Part shown: positions 1 through 8,386 of the stretch, piece by piece
Layout of the letters: each line of letters opens with the position of its first letter
Position numbering within the stretch: position 1 is the first letter of the stretch
DNA from: Ruminococcus sp.
GTDB lineage: Bacteria > Bacillota > Clostridia > Oscillospirales > Acutalibacteraceae
Assembly (NCBI GenBank): GCA_017403985.1
Contig: JAFRDE010000010.1
Coordinates: forward strand, 1-64,000
Direction of reading: 5' to 3'
DNA length: 64,000 bases
Translations under genes and position numbers: made by a program
The notes under the pieces: model-generated
Told to the model about the DNA's origin: nothing
What the model saw: only the letters and a program-made list of their open reading frames with translations
The model's database searches: none

Positions 1-39
1 ACTCCTAACTCCTAACTCCTAACTCCTCATTCCTAATTA
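1..39. repeat. Heptamer array (ACTCCTA units)
   Basis: The window opens inside a tandem array with 7-nt period: ACTCCTA repeated three times, then ACTCCTC, ATTCCTA, ATTAACG. A related array in both orientations lies at 25405-25480. The array ends a few bases before the ribosome binding site of the Rrf2 gene. Its upstream limit is outside the window. Confidence 0.75.
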
Positions 40-57
40 ACGAAAAGGGTGATCTAT

Positions 58-486
58 ATGATGGTATCCACTCGAGGTCGCTACGCCCTGCGCGTACTGA
101 TCGACCTTGCCGAACACAATAACGGTTCCTATATCCCGATGAAGGATGTCGCCGCGCGTCAGGAGATCTCGCTCAAATACCTCGAGCGCATCCTCCCGAC
201 GCTCACCAAAGCGAAGCTGATCACCGGCGTCCACGGAAAAGGCGGCGGCTACAAGCTGACCCGAGACCCCGAAAAGTACACCGTCGGCGAGATACTGCGC
301 CTGACCGAGGGCGACCTCGCGCCCGTGGCGTGCCTGTCCCCCGACGCGGAGCCCTGCGAGCGCGCCGCCGACTGCCGCACCCTGCAGATGTGGCAGGGCT
401 TTTACGACATGACCAACAGGTATTTTGACGGCATCACGATCGCCGACCTCGCCCGCACCGAAACCGCGGACAATTATGTGATCTGA
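58..486 (+). CDS. Rrf2-family transcriptional regulator, probably Fe-S binding (IscR-like)
   Basis: A 142-residue winged-helix repressor of the Rrf2 family. The N-terminus (MVSTRGRYALRVLIDLA) and the recognition-helix region (ISLKYLERILPTL) are typical, followed by the GKGGGYKL wing. Three cysteines near residues 92, 100 and 106 match the place where IscR binds a 2Fe-2S cluster, so it probably senses Fe-S or redox state; CymR-type members lack them. The start at 58 is chosen because AAGGG lies 8 nt upstream; ATG at 61 is possible. No isc/suf genes are beside it in the window, so the target is unknown. A strong terminator follows, so it seems monocistronic at its 3' end. Confidence 0.9.
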   Translation: MMVSTRGRYALRVLIDLAEHNNGSYIPMKDVAARQEISLKYLERILPTLTKAKLITGVHGKGGGYKLTRDPEKYTVGEILRLTEGDLAPVACLSPDAEPCERAADCRTLQMWQGFYDMTNRYFDGITIADLARTETADNYVI

Positions 487-548
487 TATCAGAAAAGATA
501 TGACGGTTCATCTTCTCCGCGTTTGAACAACATCATCATTTATACATC

Positions 549-580
549 AAAGCTGCCCCGGTATCCCGGAGCAGCTTTTT
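549..580 (+). terminator. Rho-independent terminator after the Rrf2 gene
   Basis: Stem AAAGCTGC-CCCGG pairs with CCGGA-GCAGCTTT around a TATC loop and is followed by a T run. It lies about 60 bases after the Rrf2 stop codon. Confidence 0.85.
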
Positions 581-603
581 ACTTTGCCATATTATCGCAG
601 CGC

Positions 604-1239
604 TTAATAGTAGCCCTTACCCATACATGACGTGCAGAACACCTTCCCCGTTCCGTTGCAGGCATAGCAGTGTGAACCGGTCTGATAAGAGCCGCCGCCA
701 CCGCCGTAGTCGGGAGTGTCTATGGTTCTGGAAAGCGATCCCGTCCCGTTACAGGAAGGGCATATCTTCTGTCCGGAACCGCCGCAGGTGGAACAGGTTA
801 TCCCGCCGCGATTAATATCGTCATTGATGATTGGCGTAACGCCGCCGCCACCGCCGCCCGGGTCGCTCGAGCTGGATAAAGAGAACCTCCCTGTTCCATC
901 GCAGAGCGGACAGGTCTGTATACCTGTACCGCCGCAGCTGAAGCAGCTTCTTCCGTAATTCTCGCCGGTTCCGCTGCAGGCGGGACAAGCCTCGATCCCT
1001 GCGCCGCTGCACTCCGGGCAAGTGTCAGAGGTCTGCTCTTCAATTGAACTGCTTGAACTACTCGAACTTTTTGAGCTGCTTGAACTGCTCGAACTGCTTG
1101 AACTGCTTGAGCTAATTTCGTTCGCGTAATTGTTGTTTGAGTAATTCGTGTAATTGGATGTGCTGCCGTATCCGGAGCATCCGGTAACAGTCACGATGAT
1201 CAATAATATCGCTAAAGCGATCGCAAGATATCTTTTCAT
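604..1239 (-). CDS. Lipoprotein with eight DnaJ-type CxxCxGxG zinc motifs
   Basis: 211 residues. An N-terminal signal with lipobox VTGC puts the acylated Cys at about residue 21, so the protein should be anchored outside the membrane. A Ser-only linker (about residues 43-66) leads to eight CxxCxGxG motifs arranged as pairs (CPECSGAG/CPACSGTG, CFSCGGTG/CPLCDGTG, CSTCGGSG/CPSCNGTG, CYACNGTG/CTSCMGKG), separated by Gly-rich spacers. Such motifs bind zinc in the central domain of DnaJ, but there is no J domain or DnaJ C-terminal domain. Function unknown; a surface zinc or thiol protein is an inference. It is convergent with nothing nearby and transcribed away from the Rrf2 gene. Confidence 0.8.
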   Translation of the reverse strand: MKRYLAIALAILLIIVTVTGCSGYGSTSNYTNYSNNNYANEISSSSSSSSSSSSSSKSSSSSSSSIEEQTSDTCPECSGAGIEACPACSGTGENYGRSCFSCGGTGIQTCPLCDGTGRFSLSSSSDPGGGGGGVTPIINDDINRGGITCSTCGGSGQKICPSCNGTGSLSRTIDTPDYGGGGGSYQTGSHCYACNGTGKVFCTSCMGKGYY

Positions 1240-1308
1240 AAGTTTCTCCCTTAAGTAGTATTGATTGGATTATGAAGAACGAGATGAACGAGATGAAACT
1301 ATAAGAAC

Positions 1309-1343
1309 ACAGAGTCGGACCTTTGCGCGCGATCCGACTCTGT
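1309..1343 (-). terminator. Hairpin terminator after glgP/malP
   Basis: Perfect 11-bp stem ACAGAGTCGGA/TCCGACTCTGT with a GC-rich loop, 12 bases beyond the phosphorylase stop codon. The T tract on the minus strand is short (TTCTTAT), so it may be an imperfect terminator. Confidence 0.7.
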
Positions 1344-1354
1344 TAACATTAAAC

Positions 1355-3709
1355 TTATTTTACTTTCCAGATCTCAGAAGCATACTGGAGGATGGTGCGG
1401 TCGGAGCTGAAGGTGCCGCAGTGCGCTACGTTCTTGAGGCACTTGGTACCGAAGGCGACGCGATCCTTATAATCGTTGTTCGCCTGCAGCTTCTTGGCAA
1501 CATAATCCGGCAGATCAAAGAGCAGGAAGTAGTGATCCGCGTGATGCCAGTTGGTGCCGTTGATCAGCGCGTTGTGCAGCTCGGCGAAGCTGCCCTCGCC
1601 GGTGGCGCCGCCGTCGTCGAAGGTGCCGTCGATCAGGGTGTCTACGACTCTCTTGATCATCGGGTTCGCGTTATACAGCGTTCTCGCGTCGTAGCCTTCC
1701 TTCTTCAGGCGCTCGATATCCTCGACTCTGCCGCCGAAGATGTACTCGTTCTCGTCGCCCGCCTGCTGCGCGATCTCAACGTTCGCGCCGTCATAGGTGC
1801 CCAGCGTCACGGCGCCGTTGAACATGAACTTCATGTTGCCGGTACCGGAAGCCTCGGTGCCCGCCGTGGAGGTCTGCTCGGAGATATCCGCCGCGACGAC
1901 GATCTTCTCGGCATAGGATACGTTGTAGTTGCTGACGAAGACGACCTGCAGCTTATCCTTGGTGTCAGGATCGTTGTTGACGAGGTTCGCGATCTCGTTG
2001 ATGTACTTGATGATGGCTTTCGCTCTCTTATAGCCGGGAGCAGCCTTCGCGCCGAAGATGAAGCAGGTCGGCTGGAAGTCGGGCAGCTGACCGCTCTTGA
2101 TGCGGAAATAGATCCACATGATCGAGAAGGCGTTCAGAAGCTGTCTCTTATACTCGTGCAGACGCTTGACCTGTACGTCGAAGATGAACTTCGGATTGAT
2201 CTCCTTGTCGTCCATCTTCTTGACATAGGCGGCGAGCTGCTTTTTCTTCGCGTACTTGATCTTGTTGAATTCCTTGACGGAATCGGGGTTGATGTACTCG
2301 TCGAGCTTCTCCATCTTGCTCATATCCTTGAGCCAGCCGGAACCGATGCGGTCGGTGATGAAGGAGGCGAGCTCGGGATTGCACAGACCGAGCCAGCGGC
2401 GCTGGGTGATGCCGTTGGTCTTGTTCTGGAAACGCTCGGGATATACCCAGTACCACTCCTTGAGAACGTCGTTCTTCAGGATCTCGGTGTGGATCCATGC
2501 AACGCCGTTGACATAGGAGGAAACGTACATAGCGAGGCGAGCCATATGGACCTTGCCGTCGCGGATGATGCCCATCGCGTTGATGTTGTGCTCTTCAACA
2601 CCCTTATACTTGAGGTCGTGCCACTGACGGTCGTTGATCTGCTCGATGATCGCGTATACCTCGGGGATGATCATCTTCATCAGACCGGTATCCCACTTCT
2701 CGAGCGCCTCAGCCATAACGGTGTGGTTGGTGTAGTTGAAGGTCTTCTGCGCTACGTCAAACGCGAAGTCAAAGTCACAGCCCTCTTTCTGGAGCAGACG
2801 GATGAGCTCGGGGATAGATACGACGGGATGGGTGTCGTTGAGCTGGATGGTGGTCATCTCGGCAAAATGCGAGAAGTCGTTGCCGAACTTCACCTTATAT
2901 CTGCGGATGATATCCTGCAGGGAAGCGGAGGAGAAGAAATACTGCTGCTTTAAGCGCAGGATCTTGCCCTCGTAGCTGTTGTCGTTCGGATACAGAACCT
3001 TGGAGATGTTCTCGCAGTTGTTCTTATTCTTGACGGCGTCGTCATAACGACCCTCGTTGAACGCGATAAAGTCGAAGTTGTCTACCGGCTCCGCCTGCCA
3101 CAGGCGCAGGGTGTTGACGTTCTTGGTGCCGTAGCCGATGATCGCCATGTCGTAGGGAACCGCTAAAACGGTGCTGTCGGCGAAGTTGACGATCGTCGCC
3201 TGATCGATACGACGGATGCACCACGGATCGGCGTACTTGAGCCAATCGTCGGCGACCTCTACCTGCCAGCCGTCCTTGATCAACTGCTTGAACAGACCGT
3301 AGCGATAGAAGATGCCGTAGCCGTCCAGCGGGACTTCCTGAGTCGCCGCGGAGTCGAGGAAGCAGGCAGCCAGTCTGCCCAGACCGCCGTTACCCAGAGC
3401 GGCGTCCTCGATATCCTCAAAGCGGTTGATATCGATGCCCTTGCTCTTTAAGAGGTCTTTTACCTCGTCGAGGATACCCATGCAGTACAGATTGTTGTAG
3501 AACATTCTGCCCATCAGGAACTCGGCGGAGAAGTAATACGCTCTTCTGCCTTCCTCATGCTTTTTCTTGCTCTTGCGCCAGTTGTCGGCGATCTCGCCCA
3601 TAACTGCCTTGCCGATAACAAGATGAAGCTGTTCGGTCGTCAGACTCTTCGGTTTTTTGCAATACGCCGCTTTGGCGATCGCGGTGATTTGATCCATTGT
3701 GATAGCCAT
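1355..3709 (-). CDS. glgP: Glycogen/maltodextrin phosphorylase
   Basis: 784 residues, the usual length of GT35 phosphorylases. It releases glucose 1-phosphate from alpha-1,4-glucans using pyridoxal phosphate. The PLP-binding signature EASGTGNMKF is present with the Schiff-base lysine at about residue 627, and the family N-terminal region AYYFSAEFLMGRMFYNNL is intact. It starts 3 bases after the malQ stop with GGAGGG inside the end of malQ, so the two are translationally coupled. Together they would process starch or glycogen oligosaccharides in the cytoplasm. The symbol could equally be malP; sequence alone does not separate glycogen from maltodextrin preference. Confidence 0.96.
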   Translation of the reverse strand: MAITMDQITAIAKAAYCKKPKSLTTEQLHLVIGKAVMGEIADNWRKSKKKHEEGRRAYYFSAEFLMGRMFYNNLYCMGILDEVKDLLKSKGIDINRFEDIEDAALGNGGLGRLAACFLDSAATQEVPLDGYGIFYRYGLFKQLIKDGWQVEVADDWLKYADPWCIRRIDQATIVNFADSTVLAVPYDMAIIGYGTKNVNTLRLWQAEPVDNFDFIAFNEGRYDDAVKNKNNCENISKVLYPNDNSYEGKILRLKQQYFFSSASLQDIIRRYKVKFGNDFSHFAEMTTIQLNDTHPVVSIPELIRLLQKEGCDFDFAFDVAQKTFNYTNHTVMAEALEKWDTGLMKMIIPEVYAIIEQINDRQWHDLKYKGVEEHNINAMGIIRDGKVHMARLAMYVSSYVNGVAWIHTEILKNDVLKEWYWVYPERFQNKTNGITQRRWLGLCNPELASFITDRIGSGWLKDMSKMEKLDEYINPDSVKEFNKIKYAKKKQLAAYVKKMDDKEINPKFIFDVQVKRLHEYKRQLLNAFSIMWIYFRIKSGQLPDFQPTCFIFGAKAAPGYKRAKAIIKYINEIANLVNNDPDTKDKLQVVFVSNYNVSYAEKIVVAADISEQTSTAGTEASGTGNMKFMFNGAVTLGTYDGANVEIAQQAGDENEYIFGGRVEDIERLKKEGYDARTLYNANPMIKRVVDTLIDGTFDDGGATGEGSFAELHNALINGTNWHHADHYFLLFDLPDYVAKKLQANNDYKDRVAFGTKCLKNVAHCGTFSSDRTILQYASEIWKVK

Positions 3710-3712
3710 TAA

Positions 3713-5212
3713 TCAGCCCTCCAAACGTAAATATTTCTTTGTTAAGTTATATAACCTTTCGGTGATTTCCTTGGTGATCGCGCCGTCCTTGATGCGCCAT
3801 ACCCAGTTGCTGCCCAGCGTGGAGGGTACGTTGATCCTCGCCTCGCTGCCCAGGCCTAAGATATCCTGCATCTGAACGATCGCGTAGTTCGCGACGCTCT
3901 TATAGGCGGCTTCGATGAACTTCCAGTTGACCTCGTCGCCGTACTTCATGCCGACAAACTTCGCCATATACTGGTCGCAGTGTTCCTTCTCCCAGCCTTC
4001 CGCCTGCGCGTACCAGCCCAGAACGGTGTCGTTATCGTGGGTGCCGGTGTATACGACGCAGTTCTCGTCGTAGTTGTGCGGCAGGAAATCATTTTCGTCA
4101 TCGTCCGCGAAAGCGAATTCCAGCACCTTCATGCCCGGATAGCCGCTCTCCTTCAAGAGCTCCTTGACGCTGTCGAAGAGCTCGCCGAGGTCCTCGGCGA
4201 CGATCTGGATGTCGCCCAAGGTCTCGCGCATGACGTTGAAGAAGTTGATGCCGGGTCCGTCGATCCACTCGCCGTCGATCGCGTTGTCGGCGCCGAAGGG
4301 GATCGCGTAATAGGTATCGAACGCGCGGAAATGGTCGATACGGGTGATGTCGAAGAGCTTGTCCGCCGCGGCGATGCGTCCCATCCACCACTCAAAGTCG
4401 GTGTCCTCGAGATAATCCCAGTCGTACAGCGGGTTGCCCCACAGCTGACCGGTCTCGGAGAAGTAATCGGGCGGGCAGCCGGCGACGCAAACGGGCTCGA
4501 GGTTCTCGTCCAGCCAGAACACCTCGGGATTCGCCCACGTGTCGGCGGAGTCCATCGCGACATAGATCGGCATATCGCCTAAGATCTTGATGCCCAAGCC
4601 GTTGACATAAGCGCGGAAGTCCTCCCACTGCTTATAGAACTCGAACTGGACCCATTTCCAGAAATCGATCTCCTTGCGGAACTTGCGGGTATAGCGCTTG
4701 ATCGCCTCTTCATCGCGGAAGCGGATCTCTTCGTCGTCCCACTCGGGCCACGCCTTGTTGCCGAAATACTTCTTGACCGCCATGTACAGCGCATAGTCCT
4801 TGATCCACTTGGAGTTCTTTCTCTTAAAGGAGTTAAACGCCTTCTGGTCGCCCTCCTTATATTTTTCATAGGCGATCTTCAGCACCTCAAAGCGGCTGAA
4901 GTAGATCGCGCCGTAGTCGATCTCCTCCTCATTGTTGCCCCAGTAGAACTGTTCGATCTGGGCTTTAGTCAAAAGACCCTCCGCGATCAGCGTGTCAAGA
5001 TCGATCATGTACGGGTTGCCCGCATAAGTAGAGAAGCTCTGGTAGGGGCTGTCGCCGTAGCTGGTCGGACCGACGGGCAGGATCTGCCATATCGACTGAC
5101 CGGCTGCTTTGAGAAAATCAGCGAATTTTCTCGCCTCTTTACCGATGGTGCCGATTCCGTACGGCGAAGGTAAAGAGGTGATGGGCATGAGCACACCGGA
5201 AACTCTTGCCAT
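3713..5212 (-). CDS. malQ: 4-alpha-glucanotransferase (amylomaltase)
   Basis: 499 residues, GH77 family. It transfers alpha-1,4-glucan segments between maltodextrins, giving longer chains that the adjacent phosphorylase can degrade. Family motifs include SPYGIGTIG at the N-terminus, GDMPIYVAMDSADTW, RIDHFRAFDTYYAIP (nucleophile region), EDLG and YTGTHDNDT. An upstream in-frame ATG at 5230 exists, but AGGAG is placed 7 nt before the ATG at 5212, which I take as the start. First gene of a malQ-glgP operon; the upstream 350 bases hold no other gene. Confidence 0.96.
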   Translation of the reverse strand: MARVSGVLMPITSLPSPYGIGTIGKEARKFADFLKAAGQSIWQILPVGPTSYGDSPYQSFSTYAGNPYMIDLDTLIAEGLLTKAQIEQFYWGNNEEEIDYGAIYFSRFEVLKIAYEKYKEGDQKAFNSFKRKNSKWIKDYALYMAVKKYFGNKAWPEWDDEEIRFRDEEAIKRYTRKFRKEIDFWKWVQFEFYKQWEDFRAYVNGLGIKILGDMPIYVAMDSADTWANPEVFWLDENLEPVCVAGCPPDYFSETGQLWGNPLYDWDYLEDTDFEWWMGRIAAADKLFDITRIDHFRAFDTYYAIPFGADNAIDGEWIDGPGINFFNVMRETLGDIQIVAEDLGELFDSVKELLKESGYPGMKVLEFAFADDDENDFLPHNYDENCVVYTGTHDNDTVLGWYAQAEGWEKEHCDQYMAKFVGMKYGDEVNWKFIEAAYKSVANYAIVQMQDILGLGSEARINVPSTLGSNWVWRIKDGAITKEITERLYNLTKKYLRLEG

Positions 5213-5503
5213 AATTTCAACTCCTGTCATATTAAATTTAATCGGTAAATTGCCTCGATAACAAAGATCAGGCGCAAATTTTGTCGAACTTGCACAGATA
5301 TCAATACAGCTACCGACCCTATTCTCAAATATTTTACCATATTAAAAAGCAAAATACAACCTTTTTTGTGAAAAACTATGACAAATTTGTAAAGAAAACG
5401 GACAACTTACGCAGTGAGAACAAAAAAGGCTCCTTTTGGGAAAAGGAGCTCCTGCGGGAGCGGGTGAGGAATTATATAAATGGAGCAAAGCGACCAAACG
5501 AAT
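5213..5503. other. Gene-free stretch between malQ and pncC, with a terminator-like hairpin
   Basis: AT-rich leader of malQ (about 5213-5420) followed by a second minus-strand hairpin at 5429-5449 (GCTCCTTTT/AAAAGGAGC) with a T run on the minus strand (TTTTTT). With the hairpin at 5504-5536 this makes two tandem terminators protecting malQ from read-through of pncC. Open frames here are short and show no protein-like composition. Confidence 0.6.
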
Positions 5504-5536
5504 AAAAAGCCTTTCGCTTTATAAGGAAAGGCTTTT
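5504..5536 (-). terminator. Terminator after pncC
   Basis: Stem AAAAGCCTTTC/GAAAGGCTTTTT; T runs exist on both strands, so it may act in both directions. Confidence 0.8.
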
Positions 5537-5570
5537 CTCTAAATCAAATATAGTATTTATTGCAGAGAGG

Positions 5571-6122
5571 TCACCACACCTGCGCCTTGCTCATCTTCTC
5601 CGTCTCTTTCAGCGCGAAATACAGCGCCGCGGCGACGGCGAGCTCTCTGATTCGCTCGCGGTCGGCGTTGTTCTCGCCGAGGAGCATTTTTTCGGTGTGC
5701 AGCCCCAGCTCGGTGCTGACGCCGATGTACACCAGCCCGACGGGCTTATACTGCGAGCCGCCCAAGGGCCCCGCGATACCGGTCGTGCTGATGCCGATAT
5801 CCGCGTTGGCGAGCAGCCGGATCCCGCGCGCCATCTCCGCGGCGGTGCGGTCGGACACCGCGCCGTAGGTAGAGAGCGTCTCCTCCCGCACGCCGACGAT
5901 CTTGTGCTTGATATGGTTCGCGTAGGAGCATACGCCGCAGTCGAAAACGCCGCTCGCGCCACTGACAGAGGTAATCGCGCCGGATACCAGCCCGCCGGTA
6001 CAGCTCTCGGCGGTCGCGATCCGCTTCTTTTTCTTTATCAGAGCGTTCACCAGCAGCTCCGGCAAATCTTTGATTTCGATATTTTCCTGAGCCAACAGCT
6101 CCAGTAATTCAGATGCTTTCAT
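5571..6122 (-). CDS. pncC: CinA C-terminal-domain nicotinamide-nucleotide amidohydrolase
   Basis: 183 residues. The CinA-C fold deamidates nicotinamide mononucleotide to nicotinate mononucleotide in NAD salvage. Diagnostic segments are TAESCTGGLVSGAITSVSG, the YANHIKHKIVGV region, and TTGIAGPLGGS. It lacks the N-terminal COG1058/MoaB-like domain of full CinA, so it is the stand-alone type. Start chosen at 6122 because GGAGGG lies directly upstream; the longer frame to 6230 runs into a repeat array. An N-terminal helix of about 35 residues precedes the catalytic domain. Confidence 0.92.
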   Translation of the reverse strand: MKASELLELLAQENIEIKDLPELLVNALIKKKKRIATAESCTGGLVSGAITSVSGASGVFDCGVCSYANHIKHKIVGVREETLSTYGAVSDRTAAEMARGIRLLANADIGISTTGIAGPLGGSQYKPVGLVYIGVSTELGLHTEKMLLGENNADRERIRELAVAAALYFALKETEKMSKAQVW

Positions 6123-6139
6123 GATTCCCTCCGGAAAAT

Positions 6140-6260
6140 AGTGATCAGTGGTTAGTGACAAGTGGTTAGTTAATCGGGTCGCTTCGCTCCAAAAAATTTT
6201 CGGGTGCGGGCAGAGCCCGCCCTCTGTCACTGATCACTAATCACTGACCACTTGTCACTG
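6140..6260. repeat. Facing heptamer arrays (family B element)
   Basis: Left end has AGTGNNN units in 7-nt phase (AGTGATC AGTGGTT AGTGACA AGTGGTT), right end the complementary CACTNNN units. The spacer carries a GGGTCGCTTCGCTCC segment and a GCGGGCAGAGCCCGC hairpin that recur at 7224-7354. The whole could fold as one long hairpin. Confidence 0.75.
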
Positions 6261-6334
6261 TTATTATAATCCTTTCTCTCCCCTATTGCAATTCATCCTG
6301 AAATTTGTTAGAATTTGTTTACAAATAAAAAGCG

Positions 6335-6473
6335 GTCATTGCGAAGCCCGAAGCCGAAGGTGCTGCGAAGCCGCAGGCTGTGGCAATCCCACAAACAGGG
6401 AATGTGCATTTCTCTCACATCAAACGGTATTAACAACAGGGGGATTGCCACGGGCTAAAGCCCTCGCAATGAC
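6335..6473. repeat. Family A palindromic element upstream of rsmE
   Basis: Begins GTCATTGCGAAG and ends CTCGCAATGAC, with inner GTGGCAATCCC and GGGATTGCCACG arms. The middle (CTCACATCAAACGGTATTAA) is nearly identical to the copy at 15980-16165. It ends 18 bases before the rsmE start codon. Confidence 0.85.
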
Positions 6474-6491
6474 GATTGATAAGGTAACATT

Positions 6492-7220
6492 ATGGCTTGG
6501 TTCTTTGCAAACGACGCGATCACAACCGAATACTACACGATCGCGGGCGAGGACGCGGCGCATATTTCGCGCTCCCTGCGGATGAAGGTCGGCGAGGAGC
6601 TGACCCTCTGCACCCCCGACGGCCGGCGGCACGAGTGCGAGATCACGGCGATCACGCGCGAGGACGTCACCGTGCGCATCCTCGGCAGCACAGACTGCGA
6701 ACAGGAGCCCGACGTAAAGGTCAGCCTGTACGTCGCCCTGATGAAAGGCGACAAGATCGACGACGTCGTGCAGAAGGCGGTCGAGCTCGGCGCATACGAG
6801 ATCACACCCTTCCTCTCCGCGCGCTGCATCTCGCGTCCCGATGAGAAAAGCATGAGCAAAAAGCTCGCGCGCTGGCAGAAGATCGCCGACAATGCCGCCT
6901 CACAGTCGCGCCGCGGCGTCATCCCGCGCGTCAACCCCTGCATCAGCCTGCGCGATATCCCCGAAGCCGTCAAAAACACGGACGCGTCCGTCGTCTTCTA
7001 CGAATGCGGCGGCAGGAAGCTGCGCGAGATCATCGGCGGCAGGCTGTCGTCCCTCGCGCTGATCACCGGCTCGGAGGGCGGCTTCGAACAGGAGGAGATC
7101 GACTTTTTGTCCGCGAACGGTGTGGAAGTCGCGACCCTCGGCAAGCGCATCCTGCGCGCCCAGACGGCTCCCGTCGCCGCCCTGTGCGCCGCGATGCTGC
7201 TGACGGGAAACTTGGAATGA
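6492..7220 (+). CDS. rsmE: 16S rRNA m3U1498 methyltransferase
   Basis: 242 residues, SPOUT-fold RsmE family, which methylates U1498 of 16S rRNA with S-adenosylmethionine. The N-terminal PUA-like part (ISRSLRMKVGEELTLCTPDG) is followed by the SPOUT domain with ALMKGDKIDDVVQKAVELG, GSEGGFEQEEIDF and LGKRILRAQTAPVAAL, the knot-forming cofactor loop. AAGG 8 nt upstream supports this start. A family A repeat abuts its leader and a family B repeat begins 3 bases after the stop, so the gene is tightly bracketed by repeats. Confidence 0.95.
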   Translation: MAWFFANDAITTEYYTIAGEDAAHISRSLRMKVGEELTLCTPDGRRHECEITAITREDVTVRILGSTDCEQEPDVKVSLYVALMKGDKIDDVVQKAVELGAYEITPFLSARCISRPDEKSMSKKLARWQKIADNAASQSRRGVIPRVNPCISLRDIPEAVKNTDASVVFYECGGRKLREIIGGRLSSLALITGSEGGFEQEEIDFLSANGVEVATLGKRILRAQTAPVAALCAAMLLTGNLE

Positions 7221-7223
7221 AAC

Positions 7224-7354
7224 AGTGACAAGTGACAAGTGGCAAGTGGCAAGTGGTTAGTTAATCGGGTCGCTTCGCTCCAATTGTAAATCGGATGCGG
7301 GTGAAGCCCGCCGAATTAAACCGGTCACTGGTCACTTATCACTGGTCACTAATA
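7224..7354. repeat. Facing heptamer arrays (family B element)
   Basis: AGTGACA AGTGACA AGTGGCA AGTGGCA AGTGGTT on the left and CACTGGT CACTTAT CACTGGT CACTAAT on the right. The spacer has the same GGGTCGCTTCGCTCC and GCGGGTGAAGCCCGC segments as the 6140 copy, showing shared descent. Confidence 0.8.
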
Positions 7355-7371
7355 ACACCGGAGGTATAAAA

Positions 7372-8067
7372 ATGTTAGGTTTTATCTGCGCTCTCCCGAT
7401 CGAGGTCGAGGGCATCGTCAAAATGATGGAAAACAAAGAGGAACAGACCGTCGCCAAGATCACCTATTACAAGGGCGAGATCGGCGGCAAGGAGGTCGTA
7501 TGCTGTGAATGCGGCATCGGCAAGGTCAACGCCGCCATGAGCACCCAGATCATGATCGATCTGTACGCGCCCGAAGTCATTATCAACAGCGGTATCGCGG
7601 GCTCGCTGTCCGGCGATATCCGCATCGGCGATATCGTGGTATCGGACGACTGCGTCCAGCACGATATGGACGGCACAGAGATGGGCGACCCGCTCGGTCA
7701 GGTACAGTTCAACGACGAAAAGCGCACCTATTTCCCCGCCGACAAAGAGACTGCCGATAAACTGTACGCCGCATGCAGAACCATCGACGGTATCCGGGTG
7801 TTCCGCGGACGCATCGCTTCGGGCGATGTCTTTGTCTCCGCCCATGAGCGCCGTCAGCGCATCGCCGATATATTCAACGGAATCGCCTGTGAAATGGAAG
7901 GCGCGGCGGTCGGTACGGTATGCTACCGCAACGGCGTCAAATTCGCCATCCTGCGCAGTATCTCGGATGATTTCAACCAAAACGAATACAGCGACTTCCG
8001 GCAGTTCTGTCTGCTCGCCGCCGAACATTCGATACAGGCGATCGCGGAATTTATCAAAAACGCATGA
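7372..8067 (+). CDS. mtnN: 5'-methylthioadenosine/S-adenosylhomocysteine nucleosidase
   Basis: 231 residues, usual size for MTAN. It cleaves methylthioadenosine and S-adenosylhomocysteine to adenine and the thio-ribose, recycling methylation by-products. Visible family features are the N-terminal Glu (IEVEG, residues 11-13), the INSGIAGSL phosphate/ribose loop, ACEMEGAAVG with the catalytic Met-Glu pair, and RSISDDF with the catalytic Asp. GGAGG 7 nt before the ATG fixes the start. It stands alone between repeats, next to the SAM-dependent rsmE. Confidence 0.95.
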   Translation: MLGFICALPIEVEGIVKMMENKEEQTVAKITYYKGEIGGKEVVCCECGIGKVNAAMSTQIMIDLYAPEVIINSGIAGSLSGDIRIGDIVVSDDCVQHDMDGTEMGDPLGQVQFNDEKRTYFPADKETADKLYAACRTIDGIRVFRGRIASGDVFVSAHERRQRIADIFNGIACEMEGAAVGTVCYRNGVKFAILRSISDDFNQNEYSDFRQFCLLAAEHSIQAIAEFIKNA

Positions 8068-8160
8068 TCTGAGACAGAGGCAGCCGCTTCAATACAACAG
8101 CCTTCCCTCCTCGCGAAACGTGTGTTGTGACGCCCAAACGCGGAGCATATCCCCCGCTTC

Positions 8161-8300
8161 CGTAGGGGCGACCATCGGTCGTCCGTGTCGCGTTAAGCGA
8201 CATTCGCGAAGCGATATAACAGCAGCATTTGTCTCCTATCTGACGGTTTCGATAGCTGAACCGCCCGTCATTCTGCGGACGAGCAATGCTCGCCCCTACG
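8161..8300. repeat. Family C element (GTAGGGGCGA ends)
   Basis: Starts CGTAGGGGCGACCATCGGTC and ends GAGCAATGCTCGCCCCTACG as an inverted repeat. The interior holds CTCCTATCTGACGGTTTCGA and GCCCGTCATTCTGCGGACG, both found again in copies at 27711, 37623 and 37884. Confidence 0.8.
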
Positions 8301-8338
8301 ATGGTGCGGTACCCCTATCAAAATGACGATATAAAACA

Positions 8339-8372
8339 ACTCCCTCTGTCGAAAAGACAAAGGGAGTTTTTG
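8339..8372 (-). terminator. Terminator for the large Fn3/C39 gene (bidirectional)
   Basis: 12-bp stem ACTCCCTCTGTC/GACAAAGGGAGT with one wobble, GAAAA loop, T run on the plus side and TGTTTT on the minus side. Confidence 0.8.
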
Positions 8373-8386
8373 AATGATTGCATTTA

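Noticed and set aside
1040..1115. Serine tract of the zinc-motif lipoprotein as a phase-variation repeat
   Set aside because: The coding repeat is AGC/TCA-type triplet based, so length changes would not shift the frame; no homopolymer tract is present.
1265..2953. Long open frame (562 codons) on the plus strand opposite the phosphorylase gene
   Set aside because: It mirrors glgP, has no family motif and only reflects the GC-rich codon pattern; similar long shadows lie opposite malQ, guaA, ffh and the Fn3 genes.
6140..7354. Heptamer arrays as a CRISPR array
   Set aside because: Units are 7 nt without spacers, and no cas genes are in the window.
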